Below are positions 9,304 through 20,389 of a stretch of 64,000 nt of DNA, piece by piece. Below the pieces are notes generated by a model that worked only from the letters and a program-made list of their open reading frames with translations, did no database searches and was not told the origin of the DNA. Every line of letters begins with the position of its first letter. Position 1 is the stretch's first letter. The stretch is from positions 31,312 to 95,311 of the forward strand of contig NZ_AZDG01000005.1 in assembly GCF_001434665.1 (NCBI RefSeq), given 5' to 3'. The DNA comes from Companilactobacillus tucceti DSM 20183. GTDB taxonomy: Bacteria; Bacillota; Bacilli; Lactobacillales; Lactobacillaceae. The position numbers were made by a program, and so were the translations under genes.

Positions 9304-10917
9304 CTACATATTTTCTTCATCAAGACCAGATGCAGCACCAATAAATGCCTTGAATAAACCTTCTGGTTTTGTTGGTCTGGATAGGAATTCGGGATGATAT
9401 TGCACAGCAATATGGAACTTGTTTTCTGGAACTTCGATAATTTCTACAAGACGGTTGTCAGGTGAAACACCAGAAAAACTTAGTCCAAGATCTTCAAATT
9501 GTTTGCGATAATCATTATTAAATTCATATCTGTGTCTGTGTCTTTCTTGGATAACTGATTGATTATCATAAGCTGCAGCTGTCTTTGAACCTGGTTTTAA
9601 TTTACATGGATATGCACCCAAACGTAATGTACCACCACGGTCTTCAAGATCCTTCTTATCAGCCATAATATCAATAATCTTATTCTTGGCATTGTCATCT
9701 ACTTCACCAGTTGTTGCATCAGAAATACCAGCAACATTTCTAGCAAATTCGATACTTGCCATTTGCATACCTAAACAAATTCCAAAATAAGGAACATCGT
9801 TTTCACGGGCATATTTAATAGTTGTGATCATTCCTTCTAGACCACGGCTACCAAAACCACCAGGTACGAGAATACCATCAGCATCTTTTAGAAGTTCAGC
9901 GACATTATCTTCTGTAATTTCGTCTGCTGAAATCTTCTTTAATTCTATATCAGTATTATATACATATCCAGCAGAACGAAGTGCTTCTGTAACAGAAATA
10001 TAAGCATCTTGTAACTTTGTATACTTACCAACTAACGTAATCTTTGTTGTGTGCTTCAAATTGTGCACACGATTTACTAATTTGTTCCAATCTGCCATGT
10101 CAGCTTCTTTAGTATTTAAGTGCAAGTAGCGACATACGATATCATCAAAGTTTTGTGCTTGAAGATTTAGAGGAATGTCATAAAGTGATTCAGCATCACG
10201 TGATTCAATAACTGCCTCTGAATCAACATCACAAAATGATGCGATCTTATCTTTCATGCTTTGTGGCATTTCTTGTTCTGTACGAACAACCAAGATGTTA
10301 GGTTGAATACCAATACCACGTAATTCTTTAACACTGTGTTGTGTTGGCTTTGTCTTCATTTCGCCAGCAGCTCTTAAATATGGAACTAAAGAAGTATGGA
10401 TGTAAACGACGTTCTCTGAACCAACTTCTGACTTCATTTGACGCAATGCTTCAAGATATGGAAGTGATTCGATATCACCTACAGTACCACCAACTTCAGT
10501 AATGATAACATCTGAGTCTGTAGTAGTAGCAGCACGCATAATTTTTTGTTTGATCATATCTGTAATATGTGGAATAACTTGTACAGTTGCACCATTGTAA
10601 TCACCACGACGTTCGCGACGGATTACTTCTGAATAAATCTTTCCAGTTGTAACATTTGAGTACTTATTAAGATCATTGTCGATAAATCTTTCATAATGTC
10701 CAAGATCCAAATCAGTTTCTGTACCATCATTTGTTACATAAACTTCACCGTGTTGGTAAGGACTCATAGTTCCAGGGTCCACGTTGATATAAGGATCAAA
10801 TTTTTGCATCGTTACTTTAAGTCCGCGATTTTTTAATAATCTACCAAGAGATGCCGCAACGATACCCTTGCCAAGAGATGAAACAACTCCACCTGTAATA
10901 AAAATATATTTTGTCAT
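9304..10917 (-). CDS. pyrG: CTP synthase
   Basis: A 537-residue glutamine-dependent enzyme that aminates UTP to CTP. The N-terminal synthase domain begins [18 protein letters not shown]; the C-terminal class I glutamine amidotransferase carries the nucleophile in [10 protein letters not shown] and the His/Glu pair in VQYHPEF. I chose the ATG at 10917 because the upstream ATG at 10929 overlaps the GGAGG site that serves it. Its expression is governed by the leader described at 10970-11066, and it follows rpoE as in Bacillus. Confidence 0.96.
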   Translation of the reverse strand: MTKYIFITGGVVSSLGKGIVAASLGRLLKNRGLKVTMQKFDPYINVDPGTMSPYQHGEVYVTNDGTETDLDLGHYERFIDNDLNKYSNVTTGKIYSEVIRRERRGDYNGATVQVIPHITDMIKQKIMRAATTTDSDVIITEVGGTVGDIESLPYLEALRQMKSEVGSENVVYIHTSLVPYLRAAGEMKTKPTQHSVKELRGIGIQPNILVVRTEQEMPQSMKDKIASFCDVDSEAVIESRDAESLYDIPLNLQAQNFDDIVCRYLHLNTKEADMADWNKLVNRVHNLKHTTKITLVGKYTKLQDAYISVTEALRSAGYVYNTDIELKKISADEITEDNVAELLKDADGILVPGGFGSRGLEGMITTIKYARENDVPYFGICLGMQMASIEFARNVAGISDATTGEVDDNAKNKIIDIMADKKDLEDRGGTLRLGAYPCKLKPGSKTAAAYDNQSVIQERHRHRYEFNNDYRKQFEDLGLSFSGVSPDNRLVEIIEVPENKFHIAVQYHPEFLSRPTKPEGLFKAFIGAASGLDEENM

Positions 10918-10969
10918 ATTTTCCTCCACATACTATTGCTATTTTTGAAAGGGATTTCTTAAATAAAAA

Positions 10970-11030
10970 TAAAAAAGTCCCCTATTCACACTGAACAGGG
11001 AACTTGTAATTAGACAATCTAATAGAGCCC
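10970..11030 (-). promoter_or_regulatory. pyrG leader with CTP-sensing attenuator
   Basis: The predicted transcript starts GGGCUC (11030-11025). A 14-bp terminator hairpin (5' arm starting AAGTTCCCTG, loop GTG, then a U run ending near 10970) follows. This matches the Bacillus pyrG mechanism: when CTP is low, polymerase stalls after GGG and adds extra G residues, and the G tract pairs with the UUCCCU segment of the terminator arm to allow read-through. Promoter spacing, the GGGC start and the pyrimidine arm are all seen; the mechanism is by analogy. Confidence 0.8.
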
Positions 11031-11037
11031 AAACAAT

Positions 11038-11066
11038 ATAATACTGTTATATAACTCACTCGTCAA
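11038..11066 (-). promoter_or_regulatory. Promoter of pyrG
   Basis: Minus-strand TTGACG (11061-11066), 17-base spacer, TATTAT (11038-11043), with the GGGC transcription start 7 bases downstream at 11030. Confidence 0.78.
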
Positions 11067-11083
11067 ACTTTTAATCTATAAAT

Positions 11084-11731
11084 TTAGATGTCATCGTTTT
11101 CATCATCATCATCGTCGTCGTCATCATCGTCTTCTTCGTCAAGATCGATGTCTGCGTCAGCGTCATCACTGTCAAATTCTGTTAATTGACCTTCGATACC
11201 ATCATCTAATCCGGTATCTTGTTCATCATCACTATCATCGTCAACAGATAGATCAGAATTAGTAAACTTAGATAAATCAGGACCATTTGATGAATCGCTA
11301 GAGTCATCATCATCGTCATTCATATCATTTACTTCCAAGTCATTATCATCATCGTAGTCAATTACGTCATCATCTTCATCATCGTCACTCAAGAAAGCAT
11401 TAACTTTTTGAGCAGCCTTATGAGTGTTTTTAGTTCCGTTATCTTCTGGATGATTTACTTCCTCATCAACAGAATCAAATGGATACCACTCACGCAATCC
11501 CCAGACATTTTCCCCAAGCGAGAGAAAACTGCCGTCATTATTCAAATCTGTATAAAATTGTGGAAGACCTTCTTTAATTTCTTCATCAGTCTTACCTAAG
11601 TAATCTTGTATTTTATTAACAATGTTAGAGAAGTTCATGGCTTCTTTGTTATTATTATCAAGGATTTCGTAGGCTACCTCGATTAGAGAAAGTTCCTCTT
11701 TGTTTTGATTCTTGAATTTTTCAAGTTCCAA
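11084..11731 (-). CDS. rpoE: DNA-directed RNA polymerase delta subunit
   Basis: A Gram-positive RNA polymerase accessory subunit that speeds enzyme recycling. The N-terminal HARE-HTH domain (SLIEVAYEIL ... QFYTDLNNDGSFLSLGENVWGLREWYP) is followed by a disordered Asp/Glu tail of about 110 residues ending in a long acidic run, typical of delta. I prefer the TTG at 11731 (reading MELEKFKNQNKEEL, 215 aa), with AAAGGA about 10 bases before; an in-frame ATG at 11770 would add 13 residues not usual for the family. Six bases (or more) after the DUF1934 gene, forming a pair. Confidence 0.9.
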   Translation of the reverse strand: MELEKFKNQNKEELSLIEVAYEILDNNNKEAMNFSNIVNKIQDYLGKTDEEIKEGLPQFYTDLNNDGSFLSLGENVWGLREWYPFDSVDEEVNHPEDNGTKNTHKAAQKVNAFLSDDDEDDDVIDYDDDNDLEVNDMNDDDDDSSDSSNGPDLSKFTNSDLSVDDDSDDEQDTGLDDGIEGQLTEFDSDDADADIDLDEEDDDDDDDDDDENDDI

Positions 11732-11776
11732 ACGGTACACGTCCTTTCGCAGCGTCTTACTAATAATCATATCTAG

Positions 11777-12217
11777 CTACGCCTTAAAAATCAATCTAAA
11801 CTTATAATTTCCTACTATATTATTATCGTAAATCAAGTCATAATCAATGTTTATTTTTCCTGAAAGCGGTCTATTTTTAATTTCCACCTGAGAATTTCTT
11901 GTAAAAGTCTTTAATTGCATGACTCCGTACTCAGTTTCAAGATGTCCGCTATTGTGATCTTGATTCGTAAAATACAAAAGAGATGCCAAATGAGTGCTCT
12001 GCGCTGTACGTTTCAAATGAATTTCTCCATTATCAGCTATTTTTACTAATATCTTAGCTTCCTGATTATTATCTAGTTTCTCATTAAATCTTAAATAAGT
12101 TGAATTACCAACTCGAGTTAACATCCCAGGTTCAGCAATTCTTGTGTGAGTTAATTCTCCAGCCTGGGAAACTTCCATATTTAACTCTACATTTACACCT
12201 AAACTATTATTTTCCAA
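11777..12217 (-). CDS. DUF1934 (YwiB-like) beta-barrel protein
   Basis: A 146-residue protein of the DUF1934 family, a lipocalin-like beta barrel of unknown function. It begins with a TTG codon 9 bases after GAGG. Features that place it are the alternating hydrophobic strands, TRIAEPGMLTRVGNSTYLRF and a C-terminal YDLIYDNNIVGNYKFRLIF. No signal peptide or membrane segment. It sits directly upstream of rpoE, the arrangement I know from other lactobacilli and Bacillus, and is probably cotranscribed with it. Confidence 0.8.
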   Translation of the reverse strand: MENNSLGVNVELNMEVSQAGELTHTRIAEPGMLTRVGNSTYLRFNEKLDNNQEAKILVKIADNGEIHLKRTAQSTHLASLLYFTNQDHNSGHLETEYGVMQLKTFTRNSQVEIKNRPLSGKINIDYDLIYDNNIVGNYKFRLIFKA

Positions 12218-12281
12218 TATATAGCGCCTCTACATGATAAAATTAAAATAACAATTATATTTAGAAGAAGTGATTCAGTCA

Positions 12282-13097
12282 ATGAACAATACAATTTTAT
12301 TATACGACCAACAAATTAAAAAAGATCAAGAAATGCTCAATCCATTTGCGGATACAGGGGCGATTTTACGGTTTGTTTCTGAGAGCAAAATACCCATTGC
12401 ACATTTTTGGACAACACCTAAAACTGTGATCCTAGGTCTTCAAGACCAACGTCTCAGTAATCTTTCTGGCGGACTTAAAAGTTTAGCCGACAAAGATTAC
12501 ATCTATTATGTACGTAATTCTGGTGGACTTGGTGTAGTGACCGATGACGGAATCCTAAACTTTACGTTATTTTTACCTGATAAAAACAATATCACAATTG
12601 ACCAAGCATATGAAGAAATGCATCAAATAATGCAAAAGACGTTCTCAAAAGACATCGAAACAGGCACGATCGAACACTCTTATTGTCCAGGAACTTATGA
12701 CCTAAGTATCAATGGTAAAAAAATTGCCGGCATCTCACAAAGAAGATCTGGTGATGGAGTGGCAATAATGGCCTATATCAGTATCAATGGCGACCAAAAG
12801 AAACGCTCTCAATTAATGAAAGATTTCTACGAGATAAGCGATTATCCCGTCAACAAAAAAATCGGCTTTCCTAATATAGATATTAACTGTATGGAAAATC
12901 TTGATTCATTGATACATCAAGAATTAACTATCCAAGATGCCAAAAAGAGTATTCTCAAAACTATTGAGCAAAAATATAATATTGATAGGAGTCAATTTAA
13001 TATAGTAAAAAACTCTGCACCATATCTTGATGCCTATCAACAAACTATGGAAGATCTTATTTACAAAAATAATAAATTATCGGAGGTAAATGAATGA
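12282..13097 (+). CDS. lipL: Octanoyl-[GcvH]:protein N-octanoyltransferase, LipL-like
   Basis: A 271-residue member of the BPL/LplA/LipB cofactor-transfer fold. LipL moves octanoyl (or lipoyl) groups between carrier proteins. The sequence parallels Bacillus LipL: VRNSGGLGVV and DDGILNFTLF, the catalytic Cys135 in SYCPGTYDLSI, and the lysines of GKKIAGISQRR. The ATG at 12282 is preferred to the GTG at 12270 because the purine-rich AGAAGAAG is better spaced. Last bases overlap the next gene (ATGA). With no lipoate synthase in view, transfer of scavenged lipoate is the likely role. Confidence 0.82.
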   Translation: MNNTILLYDQQIKKDQEMLNPFADTGAILRFVSESKIPIAHFWTTPKTVILGLQDQRLSNLSGGLKSLADKDYIYYVRNSGGLGVVTDDGILNFTLFLPDKNNITIDQAYEEMHQIMQKTFSKDIETGTIEHSYCPGTYDLSINGKKIAGISQRRSGDGVAIMAYISINGDQKKRSQLMKDFYEISDYPVNKKIGFPNIDINCMENLDSLIHQELTIQDAKKSILKTIEQKYNIDRSQFNIVKNSAPYLDAYQQTMEDLIYKNNKLSEVNE

Positions 13098-14428
13098 ACG
13101 TTCAAATGTTGCCTAGAGAAAAAGTATTTCGCGATCCAATCCACAACTACATACATGTCCAACATAAAGTAATACTAGATCTGATAAACACTAAAGAGTT
13201 TCAAAGATTACGTCGTATCAAACAATTAGGTACATCATCCTTTACTTTCCAAGGTGCTGAACACTCCAGATTTACACATTGCATGGGAGTATATGAAATA
13301 ACCAGACAAATTTGTGATAACTTTCAAAGAAATTATCCTAGCAAAAATTCTGATGATGGCCTTTGGAATGATGATGAGCGAATCGTTGCTTTATGTGCTG
13401 CACTCTTACATGATTTAGGCCACGGTCCATATTCACACACATTTGAACATATCTTTAATACTGATCACGAGATGTGGACACAAAAAATCATCACTTCACC
13501 AGAAACTGAAATAAACCAAGTCCTTAAACAAGTTTCTGACGACTTTCCAGAAAAAGTAGCCAGTGTTATTGACCACACTTATCCAAATCCTCAAGTAGTT
13601 CAAATGATCTCCAGTCAAATCGATGCTGATCGAATGGACTATTTGCTCAGAGATGCTTATTTCACTGGTACCAAGTATGGAATGTTTGACTTAACTAGAA
13701 TTCTTCGTGTTATGCGCCCATACAAAAAAGGTATCGCCTTTGACAATGACGGTATGCATGCCGTTGAAGATTATGTTTTGTGTCGTTTTCAAATGTATCA
13801 ACAAATCTATTTCCATCCCGTATCACGTGGAATGGAAGTCGTTTTAACTAAACTGTTGCAACGAGCTAAAGATCTATATGAGCATAATCAAATGAATGGC
13901 TTTGAAATGCCTAGCCTATTAGTACCATTCTTCAATAAAAATGTGACTATAAACGACTATCTATCACTTGATGATGGAATTTTGAATACCTATTTTACTC
14001 TTTGGCAAAATTATCCTGACGAAACACTCAAGGATCTAGCTTATAGATTTTTAAGTCGAAAACCATTCAAATCAGCTCAATATAATCATGAAACAAAACA
14101 TAAGTTGCCGGAATTATCCGAATTAGTCGAAAGTGCTGGCTTTGATAAAAATTACTATACAGCTATCAACACTAGTTTTGACCTACCATATGATATATAT
14201 AATCCGCGTCAAAACAAACGCAAAACCCAAATTGAGATCATGCAAGATGATGGTTCTTTGATCGAATTATCAACAATCAGTAGATTGGTAAATGCACTAA
14301 CTGGAAAAATAAGTGGTGATGAACGTTTCTACTTCCCTAAATCAATGATCGTAGAACATTCAAACGATATTTTTAGTGAATATTATCAATCATTCAAAGA
14401 CCATATTCACAACGATATGATCGTTTAA
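13094..14428 (+). CDS. HD-domain phosphohydrolase, YwfO/dNTPase-like
   Basis: A 444-residue HD-superfamily metalloenzyme. The metal ligands are visible in QGAEHSRFTHCMGVYE (His57, His62), LLHDLGHGPYSHTFEH (His106-Asp107, His110) and a distal Asp in QIDADRMDYLLRD. It resembles Bacillus YwfO and Enterococcus EF1143, for which dNTP triphosphohydrolase activity has been described. Translationally coupled to lipL by a 4-base overlap, with GGAGG upstream; the same lipL-ywfO pairing occurs in Bacillus. Substrate is inferred from family only. Confidence 0.85.
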   Translation: MNVQMLPREKVFRDPIHNYIHVQHKVILDLINTKEFQRLRRIKQLGTSSFTFQGAEHSRFTHCMGVYEITRQICDNFQRNYPSKNSDDGLWNDDERIVALCAALLHDLGHGPYSHTFEHIFNTDHEMWTQKIITSPETEINQVLKQVSDDFPEKVASVIDHTYPNPQVVQMISSQIDADRMDYLLRDAYFTGTKYGMFDLTRILRVMRPYKKGIAFDNDGMHAVEDYVLCRFQMYQQIYFHPVSRGMEVVLTKLLQRAKDLYEHNQMNGFEMPSLLVPFFNKNVTINDYLSLDDGILNTYFTLWQNYPDETLKDLAYRFLSRKPFKSAQYNHETKHKLPELSELVESAGFDKNYYTAINTSFDLPYDIYNPRQNKRKTQIEIMQDDGSLIELSTISRLVNALTGKISGDERFYFPKSMIVEHSNDIFSEYYQSFKDHIHNDMIV

Positions 14429-14441
14429 TTCTTATTTCAGT

Positions 14442-14455
14442 TACAAACGCTTTCA
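14442..14455. promoter_or_regulatory. Candidate cre (CcpA) site upstream of the glycerol-3-phosphate oxidase gene
   Basis: Reverse reading TGAAAGCGTTTGTA matches the cre consensus TGWAARCGYTWNCW at 13 of 14 positions. It lies about 30 bases upstream of a TATAAT box (14485-14490), consistent with glucose repression of glycerol use. Confidence 0.6.
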
Positions 14456-14510
14456 ACTTTTGGCTTATTTTAATAGAATGTAATTATAATCTTTAAGGAG
14501 GAGCACTTTT

Positions 14511-16214
14511 ATGAAAGAATTCTCAAATACAACTAGAATCGATAATTTGAAATCAATGCAAGATCAAGAATTAGATTTATTAGTAATTGGTGGTGGAATA
14601 ACTGGTAGTGGAATAACGCTAGATGCCCAAACACGTGGACTAAAAACTGGACTATTAGAAATGCGTGACTTTGCTTCTGGTACATCCAGTCGATCAACTA
14701 AGTTAGTTCATGGTGGATTACGTTATTTGAAGCAAGCTGCCATTAATGAGGTTCATGAAGTTGGAAGTGAGCGTGCAATTGTTTATAACAATGCCCCACA
14801 AATCACAACTCCCCTAAAAATGATGCTCCCCTTCTATTACGGAGGAACTTTTGGCCCATTCACTACATCAATCGGATTAGATGTTTATGATCGTCTAGCA
14901 CAAGTAAAATCTTCTGAACGCAAATACATGCTAGACCCTAAAAAGACTCTTGAAAGAGAACCATTTATTAAAGGTGAAAATCTAAAGGGTTCAGGTGTAT
15001 ATGTTGAATATCGTACTGATGACGCTAGATTAACTTTAGAAGTTGTTAAAAAAGCTAGTGAAGAAGGTTCATTGATTGCAAATTATACTAAAGTCACTGG
15101 ACTACTTTACGATAGTCAAAATCAAGTTTGTGGAGTGACCTTCAAAGATTTGATTTCAGAAACAACCGGTGAGATATTTGCTAAAAAGATAATCAACGCT
15201 TGTGGACCTTGGGTAGATGAAATTAGAGAAATGGACGGCTCAAATGTAGGTAAACACTTGCATCTAACTAAGGGTGTTCATTTAGTGATCGACCATGATA
15301 AGTTCCCTATTTCAAATTCAATCTATTTTGACACACCTTTCCATGACAATCGAATGATGTTTGCAATTCCACGTGAAGGTAAAACATATATCGGAACAAC
15401 TGATACAACTTGGAATGAAGACCCTAAGGAACCAAGCATCACTGTAAAAGACGTAACATACATTTTAGCTGCCGCTAATCAAATGTTTGACCTACCACAG
15501 ACTTTGACTCCTGAAGATGTTGAATCAGGTTGGTCTGGAGTACGTCCATTGATTCAAGAAGAAGGAAAATCACCTTCAGAAATTTCTCGTAAAGACGAAA
15601 TATTCCAATCAAACTCAAATCTATTATCAATTGCCGGTGGTAAATTGACTGGTTATCGTAAAATGGCCGAAAAGATCGTTGATATAGTTGCTAAACAATT
15701 AGCAACTGAAGGCAATTACGAATACAAGGCAGAACAAACTAAAGATCTTCCACTATCTGGTGGTGACGTAGGTGGAGATAACGGTTGGTTATCATACTAC
15801 GATAAGATGGCTCAAGAAGGAGTTGTTAATTACGATCTAGAACGTGAAGAAGCTGAAAAGTTAGTACAAAGATATGGTTCAAATGTATTAGATATTTATG
15901 AATTACTACCTAAAGAAGCTAAAAAAGATGGACTACCTAGAATAGATTGGGCTATGCTGCAATATGGATTAAAAGCAGAAATGGTCGAACATCCTATTGA
16001 TTATTTATTACGTCGTAGCAGTCAAATGTTGTTTGATATAAACCATGCAAAAGAAATCCAAGAACCAGTGATTGAATATATGTGTAATTTCTATCATTGG
16101 GATGATGATACCAAAAAGGCAATGACTGATGAGGTTAAAAAGAAACTACACTTAACCGAATTAAAAGATGTTAAGAAAGCCTACAAAGAACACGTCGCTC
16201 AAATTACCGATTAA
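14511..16214 (+). CDS. FAD-dependent glycerol-3-phosphate oxidase/dehydrogenase
   Basis: A 567-residue flavoprotein that oxidises sn-glycerol-3-phosphate to dihydroxyacetone phosphate at the membrane. The dinucleotide-binding motif VIGGGITGSG is at residues 25-34, followed by SSRSTKLVHGGLRYL and YRTDDARLT, both GlpD/GlpO signatures. Lactic acid bacteria usually use the oxygen-dependent GlpO; residues alone do not separate it from GlpD, so I give no symbol. AAGGAGG site 10 bases before ATG. No glpK or glpF is next to it; the cre-like site upstream suggests carbon control. Confidence 0.9.
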   Translation: MKEFSNTTRIDNLKSMQDQELDLLVIGGGITGSGITLDAQTRGLKTGLLEMRDFASGTSSRSTKLVHGGLRYLKQAAINEVHEVGSERAIVYNNAPQITTPLKMMLPFYYGGTFGPFTTSIGLDVYDRLAQVKSSERKYMLDPKKTLEREPFIKGENLKGSGVYVEYRTDDARLTLEVVKKASEEGSLIANYTKVTGLLYDSQNQVCGVTFKDLISETTGEIFAKKIINACGPWVDEIREMDGSNVGKHLHLTKGVHLVIDHDKFPISNSIYFDTPFHDNRMMFAIPREGKTYIGTTDTTWNEDPKEPSITVKDVTYILAAANQMFDLPQTLTPEDVESGWSGVRPLIQEEGKSPSEISRKDEIFQSNSNLLSIAGGKLTGYRKMAEKIVDIVAKQLATEGNYEYKAEQTKDLPLSGGDVGGDNGWLSYYDKMAQEGVVNYDLEREEAEKLVQRYGSNVLDIYELLPKEAKKDGLPRIDWAMLQYGLKAEMVEHPIDYLLRRSSQMLFDINHAKEIQEPVIEYMCNFYHWDDDTKKAMTDEVKKKLHLTELKDVKKAYKEHVAQITD

Positions 16215-16328
16215 ATAAATTTAGATAAAATTATGATTACATCCCCTTTCAAAAACTTCAAAATATAGTAAAGTTGTTGTTGTACTAATTCAACAATAAA
16301 GTAACAACAAAGAAGGAGATTGCGCGAC

Positions 16329-17730
<1,402 letters not shown>

Positions 17731-17755
17731 TTACCCTACCTTTATTTTTAGTTAG

Positions 17756-17790
17756 CAAAAAGGGGACTGCGACATATGTCACAACCCCTT
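17756..17790 (-). terminator. Terminator between prs and gdhA
   Basis: On the minus strand AAGGGG ... CCCCTT frames a GACATATGTC inner palindrome and ends in five U residues. It would stop transcripts from glmU-prs before gdhA. Confidence 0.7.
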
Positions 17791-17811
17791 ACTACATTTC
17801 AAAATTTTTAT

Positions 17812-17938
17812 AGACTAAACGTGTACCAAAAGGCTGCAACCTCCACATAGCTACGAACCACAAATGATTGATAGTACCAATCATTCGTGATTCTAGGCTA
17901 TGTTCCGGTGGCAGACCGCCTCTTGTCACACTCTTTTT
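17812..17938 (-). repeat. Palindromic intergenic repeat, subfamily A, copy A1
   Basis: About 127 bases beginning (minus strand) GAGTGTGAC six bases after the prs stop codon and ending at ACACGTTTAG. Two long arms meet at the core GATTGGTACTATCAATC. It is alignable along its length with the copies at 33848 and 46985, which hold the same landmarks CTGCCACCGG and GGTTGCAGCC. Confidence 0.85.
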
Positions 17939-18913
17939 TTAATTACGTTTGAAACGTGTATCAAATAATGGACTAACTGGTTCATTTTCATGAATACGAC
18001 GAATTGCGTCACCGATCAATGGTCCAACTGAAACTTGTACCATCTTATCAATAATCTTTTCTTTTGGTAGATTGATTGAATCTGTAACAACTAATTGCTT
18101 AATTGGTGATGCTTCAATTCTTTCAATAGCTGGGCCTGAAAGAATTGGATGTGTACAACATGCATAAACTTCAGTAGCACCGGCATCGATCAATGCTTGT
18201 GATGCTAGTGAAATTGTACCTGCAGTATCGATCATATCATCAATAATAATGGCGCGTTTTCCTTTAACATTACCAATAATATTCATAACTTCGGCAACAT
18301 TAGCACGAGGTCTTCTCTTATCGATAATAGCAATTGGTGTCTTCAAAAATTCAGCAAGCTTTCTAGCACGAGTTACACCACCGTGGTCTGGTGAAACAAC
18401 TACGGCATCTTCTTCAAGATGATTTGATAAGAAGTAATCAGCCAACAATGGAGCACCCATAAGATGGTCAACTGGGATATCAAAGAATCCTTGAATTTGT
18501 GCAGCATGCAAATCAAGTGCTAATACTCTAGTAGCACCAGCACGTTGTAACATATTAGCAACTAACTTAGCAGTAATAGGTTCACGAGAACGTGACTTTC
18601 TATCTTGTCTTGCATAACCATAATATGGAATAACAACATTAATAACATGAGCTGAAGCACGTTTTAGCGCATCGATCATGATCAACAATTCCATTAGGTT
18701 ATCGTTAACTGGTGCTGAAGTTGATTGAACTAAGAATACTTCAGCTCCACGAATACTTTCTTCAATATTGATTTGAATTTCACCGTCACTAAAACGTGTA
18801 ACTGATGACTTACCTAAAGGAAGTCCTACTTCCTCAGCAATCTTTTCTGCTAGAGGTTTGTTTGAATTCAATGCAAAAATTTTAATCGGTCTATCACTCA
18901 TTTGATATGACAT
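17939..18913 (-). CDS. prs: Ribose-phosphate pyrophosphokinase
   Basis: A 324-residue enzyme that makes PRPP from ribose-5-phosphate and ATP for purine, pyrimidine, NAD, His and Trp synthesis. The signature [17 protein letters not shown] and the PRPP loop [12 protein letters not shown] are intact. A frame continuing upstream to 19087 is only an overlap with glmU; the true ATG at 18913 ([13 protein letters not shown]) has GGTGGA before it. Thirteen bases separate it from glmU, the standard glmU-prs operon. Confidence 0.95.
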   Translation of the reverse strand: MSYQMSDRPIKIFALNSNKPLAEKIAEEVGLPLGKSSVTRFSDGEIQINIEESIRGAEVFLVQSTSAPVNDNLMELLIMIDALKRASAHVINVVIPYYGYARQDRKSRSREPITAKLVANMLQRAGATRVLALDLHAAQIQGFFDIPVDHLMGAPLLADYFLSNHLEEDAVVVSPDHGGVTRARKLAEFLKTPIAIIDKRRPRANVAEVMNIIGNVKGKRAIIIDDMIDTAGTISLASQALIDAGATEVYACCTHPILSGPAIERIEASPIKQLVVTDSINLPKEKIIDKMVQVSVGPLIGDAIRRIHENEPVSPLFDTRFKRN

Positions 18914-18926
18914 TAATCTTCCACCC

Positions 18927-20315
18927 TTATTTCCAATCTTCACTATTTGATAGTGGTAATCTGTTCCAAAAATCTTCTTTGTTCGTTTGACGCTGTCTTG
19001 CGATTGCCATGGCATGTTTTGGAATATCATTAGTAATGGTTGAACCAGCGGCAATAAATGAATGGTCTGCCATTTCGACAGGAGCAATTATATTAGAATT
19101 ACTTCCAATAAACGAATGGTCACCAATATTACTATGCCATTTCTTAACTCCATCATAGTTAACGAAGACAACTCCGCAACCAACGTTAATATCAGTTCCT
19201 AATGTGGCATCCCCAACGTAAGTTAAATGACCGACTTTAGTACGATCACCGATCTTAGCATTTTTTACTTCACAGAAATTACCAACATGTACATCTTGCC
19301 CAATTTCTGCTTTTGGACGTAAATGGGAATTAGGACCCAAGTCACTGCCTTTATGCATAATTGCACTTTCAACAGTTGAGCTTATAATCTTAACGTTATC
19401 TTCAATTGTAGCATCTTCAAGTCTAGAACCTGAACCAATTAAGCAATCGGAACCGATTTTAGTATCACCAAATATTTTTACATTTGGCTCAATAACTGTA
19501 TCATTGCCAATCTCTACACCATAATCGATGTAGGTATTATCAGGATCCACAAGTGTTACTCCATCGCGCATATGAGCTTCATTGATTCTCTTTTGCATCA
19601 ACTTTTCAGCTTGTGACAAAGCAACACGATCATTAACACCAATAGATTCGCTAAAATCTTTCATTTGGTAAGCAACGACCTTCTTGCCTTGTTCCTTAAG
19701 GATAGAAGCTACATCAGGTAGATAGTATTCACCTTGCGCGTTGTTATTTTTAACAGCATGCAAGCTCTTGAATAATAATTCATTGTCAAAACAATAAATT
19801 CCTGTATTAACTTCTTTTATTTCTCTTTCTGAATCTGTAGCATCTTTTTCTTCAACAATCTTAGAAACACTACCGTCAGCCTCACGAACAATTCTTCCAT
19901 AACTGAAAGGCTTGTCAGTATGAGCAGTTAAAACTGTTACTGCAGCATTTTCTTTTTCGTGATAGTTAAATAGGTTTTCAAAAGTTTCAGCTGTAAATAA
20001 TGGTGTGTCACCACTAACAACAAGCGTCATTCCTTTTTTATCACCTAAATCTTTTTCAGTTTGCAATACAGCGTGTGCTGTACCAAGTTGTTCTTCTTGC
20101 AAGACATACTTAGTACGATCTTTTAAGAGATCTTCAACTTTTTCAGCACCTGTACCAATTACTGTTTCAATCAAACTTGGATTAAGTTTTTCCACTTGAG
20201 TTAAAACATGATCGACCATTGCTTTTCCAGCTACTGGTTGCAAAACTTTATAAAGCTTAGACTTCATTCTTGTACCTTTACCGGCAGCAAGAATTATTAC
20301 ATAACGATTTGACAT
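18927..20315 (-). CDS. glmU: Bifunctional GlmU: N-acetylglucosamine-1-phosphate uridyltransferase / acetyltransferase
   Basis: A 462-residue two-domain enzyme making UDP-GlcNAc. The N-terminal uridyltransferase begins [19 protein letters not shown]; the C-terminal half (from about 250) is a left-handed beta helix of hexapeptide repeats with the acetyltransferase motif ([17 protein letters not shown]). Start chosen at 20315 because AAAGGAG lies 6 bases upstream; the in-frame ATG at 20336 has none. Its product feeds murA in the same window. Confidence 0.95.
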   Translation of the reverse strand: MSNRYVIILAAGKGTRMKSKLYKVLQPVAGKAMVDHVLTQVEKLNPSLIETVIGTGAEKVEDLLKDRTKYVLQEEQLGTAHAVLQTEKDLGDKKGMTLVVSGDTPLFTAETFENLFNYHEKENAAVTVLTAHTDKPFSYGRIVREADGSVSKIVEEKDATDSEREIKEVNTGIYCFDNELLFKSLHAVKNNNAQGEYYLPDVASILKEQGKKVVAYQMKDFSESIGVNDRVALSQAEKLMQKRINEAHMRDGVTLVDPDNTYIDYGVEIGNDTVIEPNVKIFGDTKIGSDCLIGSGSRLEDATIEDNVKIISSTVESAIMHKGSDLGPNSHLRPKAEIGQDVHVGNFCEVKNAKIGDRTKVGHLTYVGDATLGTDINVGCGVVFVNYDGVKKWHSNIGDHSFIGSNSNIIAPVEMADHSFIAAGSTITNDIPKHAMAIARQRQTNKEDFWNRLPLSNSEDWK

Positions 20316-20389
20316 CGGAAACTCCTTTTCAGTCATTCAAATATCCTTATATATAATAGCATTATTATTACATTTTGCTCAATTAGGTT

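Noticed and set aside
11084-11240. Acidic Asp/Glu run as a tandem repeat or sequencing artefact
   Set aside because: A long disordered acidic tail is normal for the RNA polymerase delta subunit.
17939-19087. Long N-terminal extension of prs
   Set aside because: The first 58 codons are the antisense-free overlap with the glmU 3' end in another frame; the true start with a ribosome binding site is at 18913.
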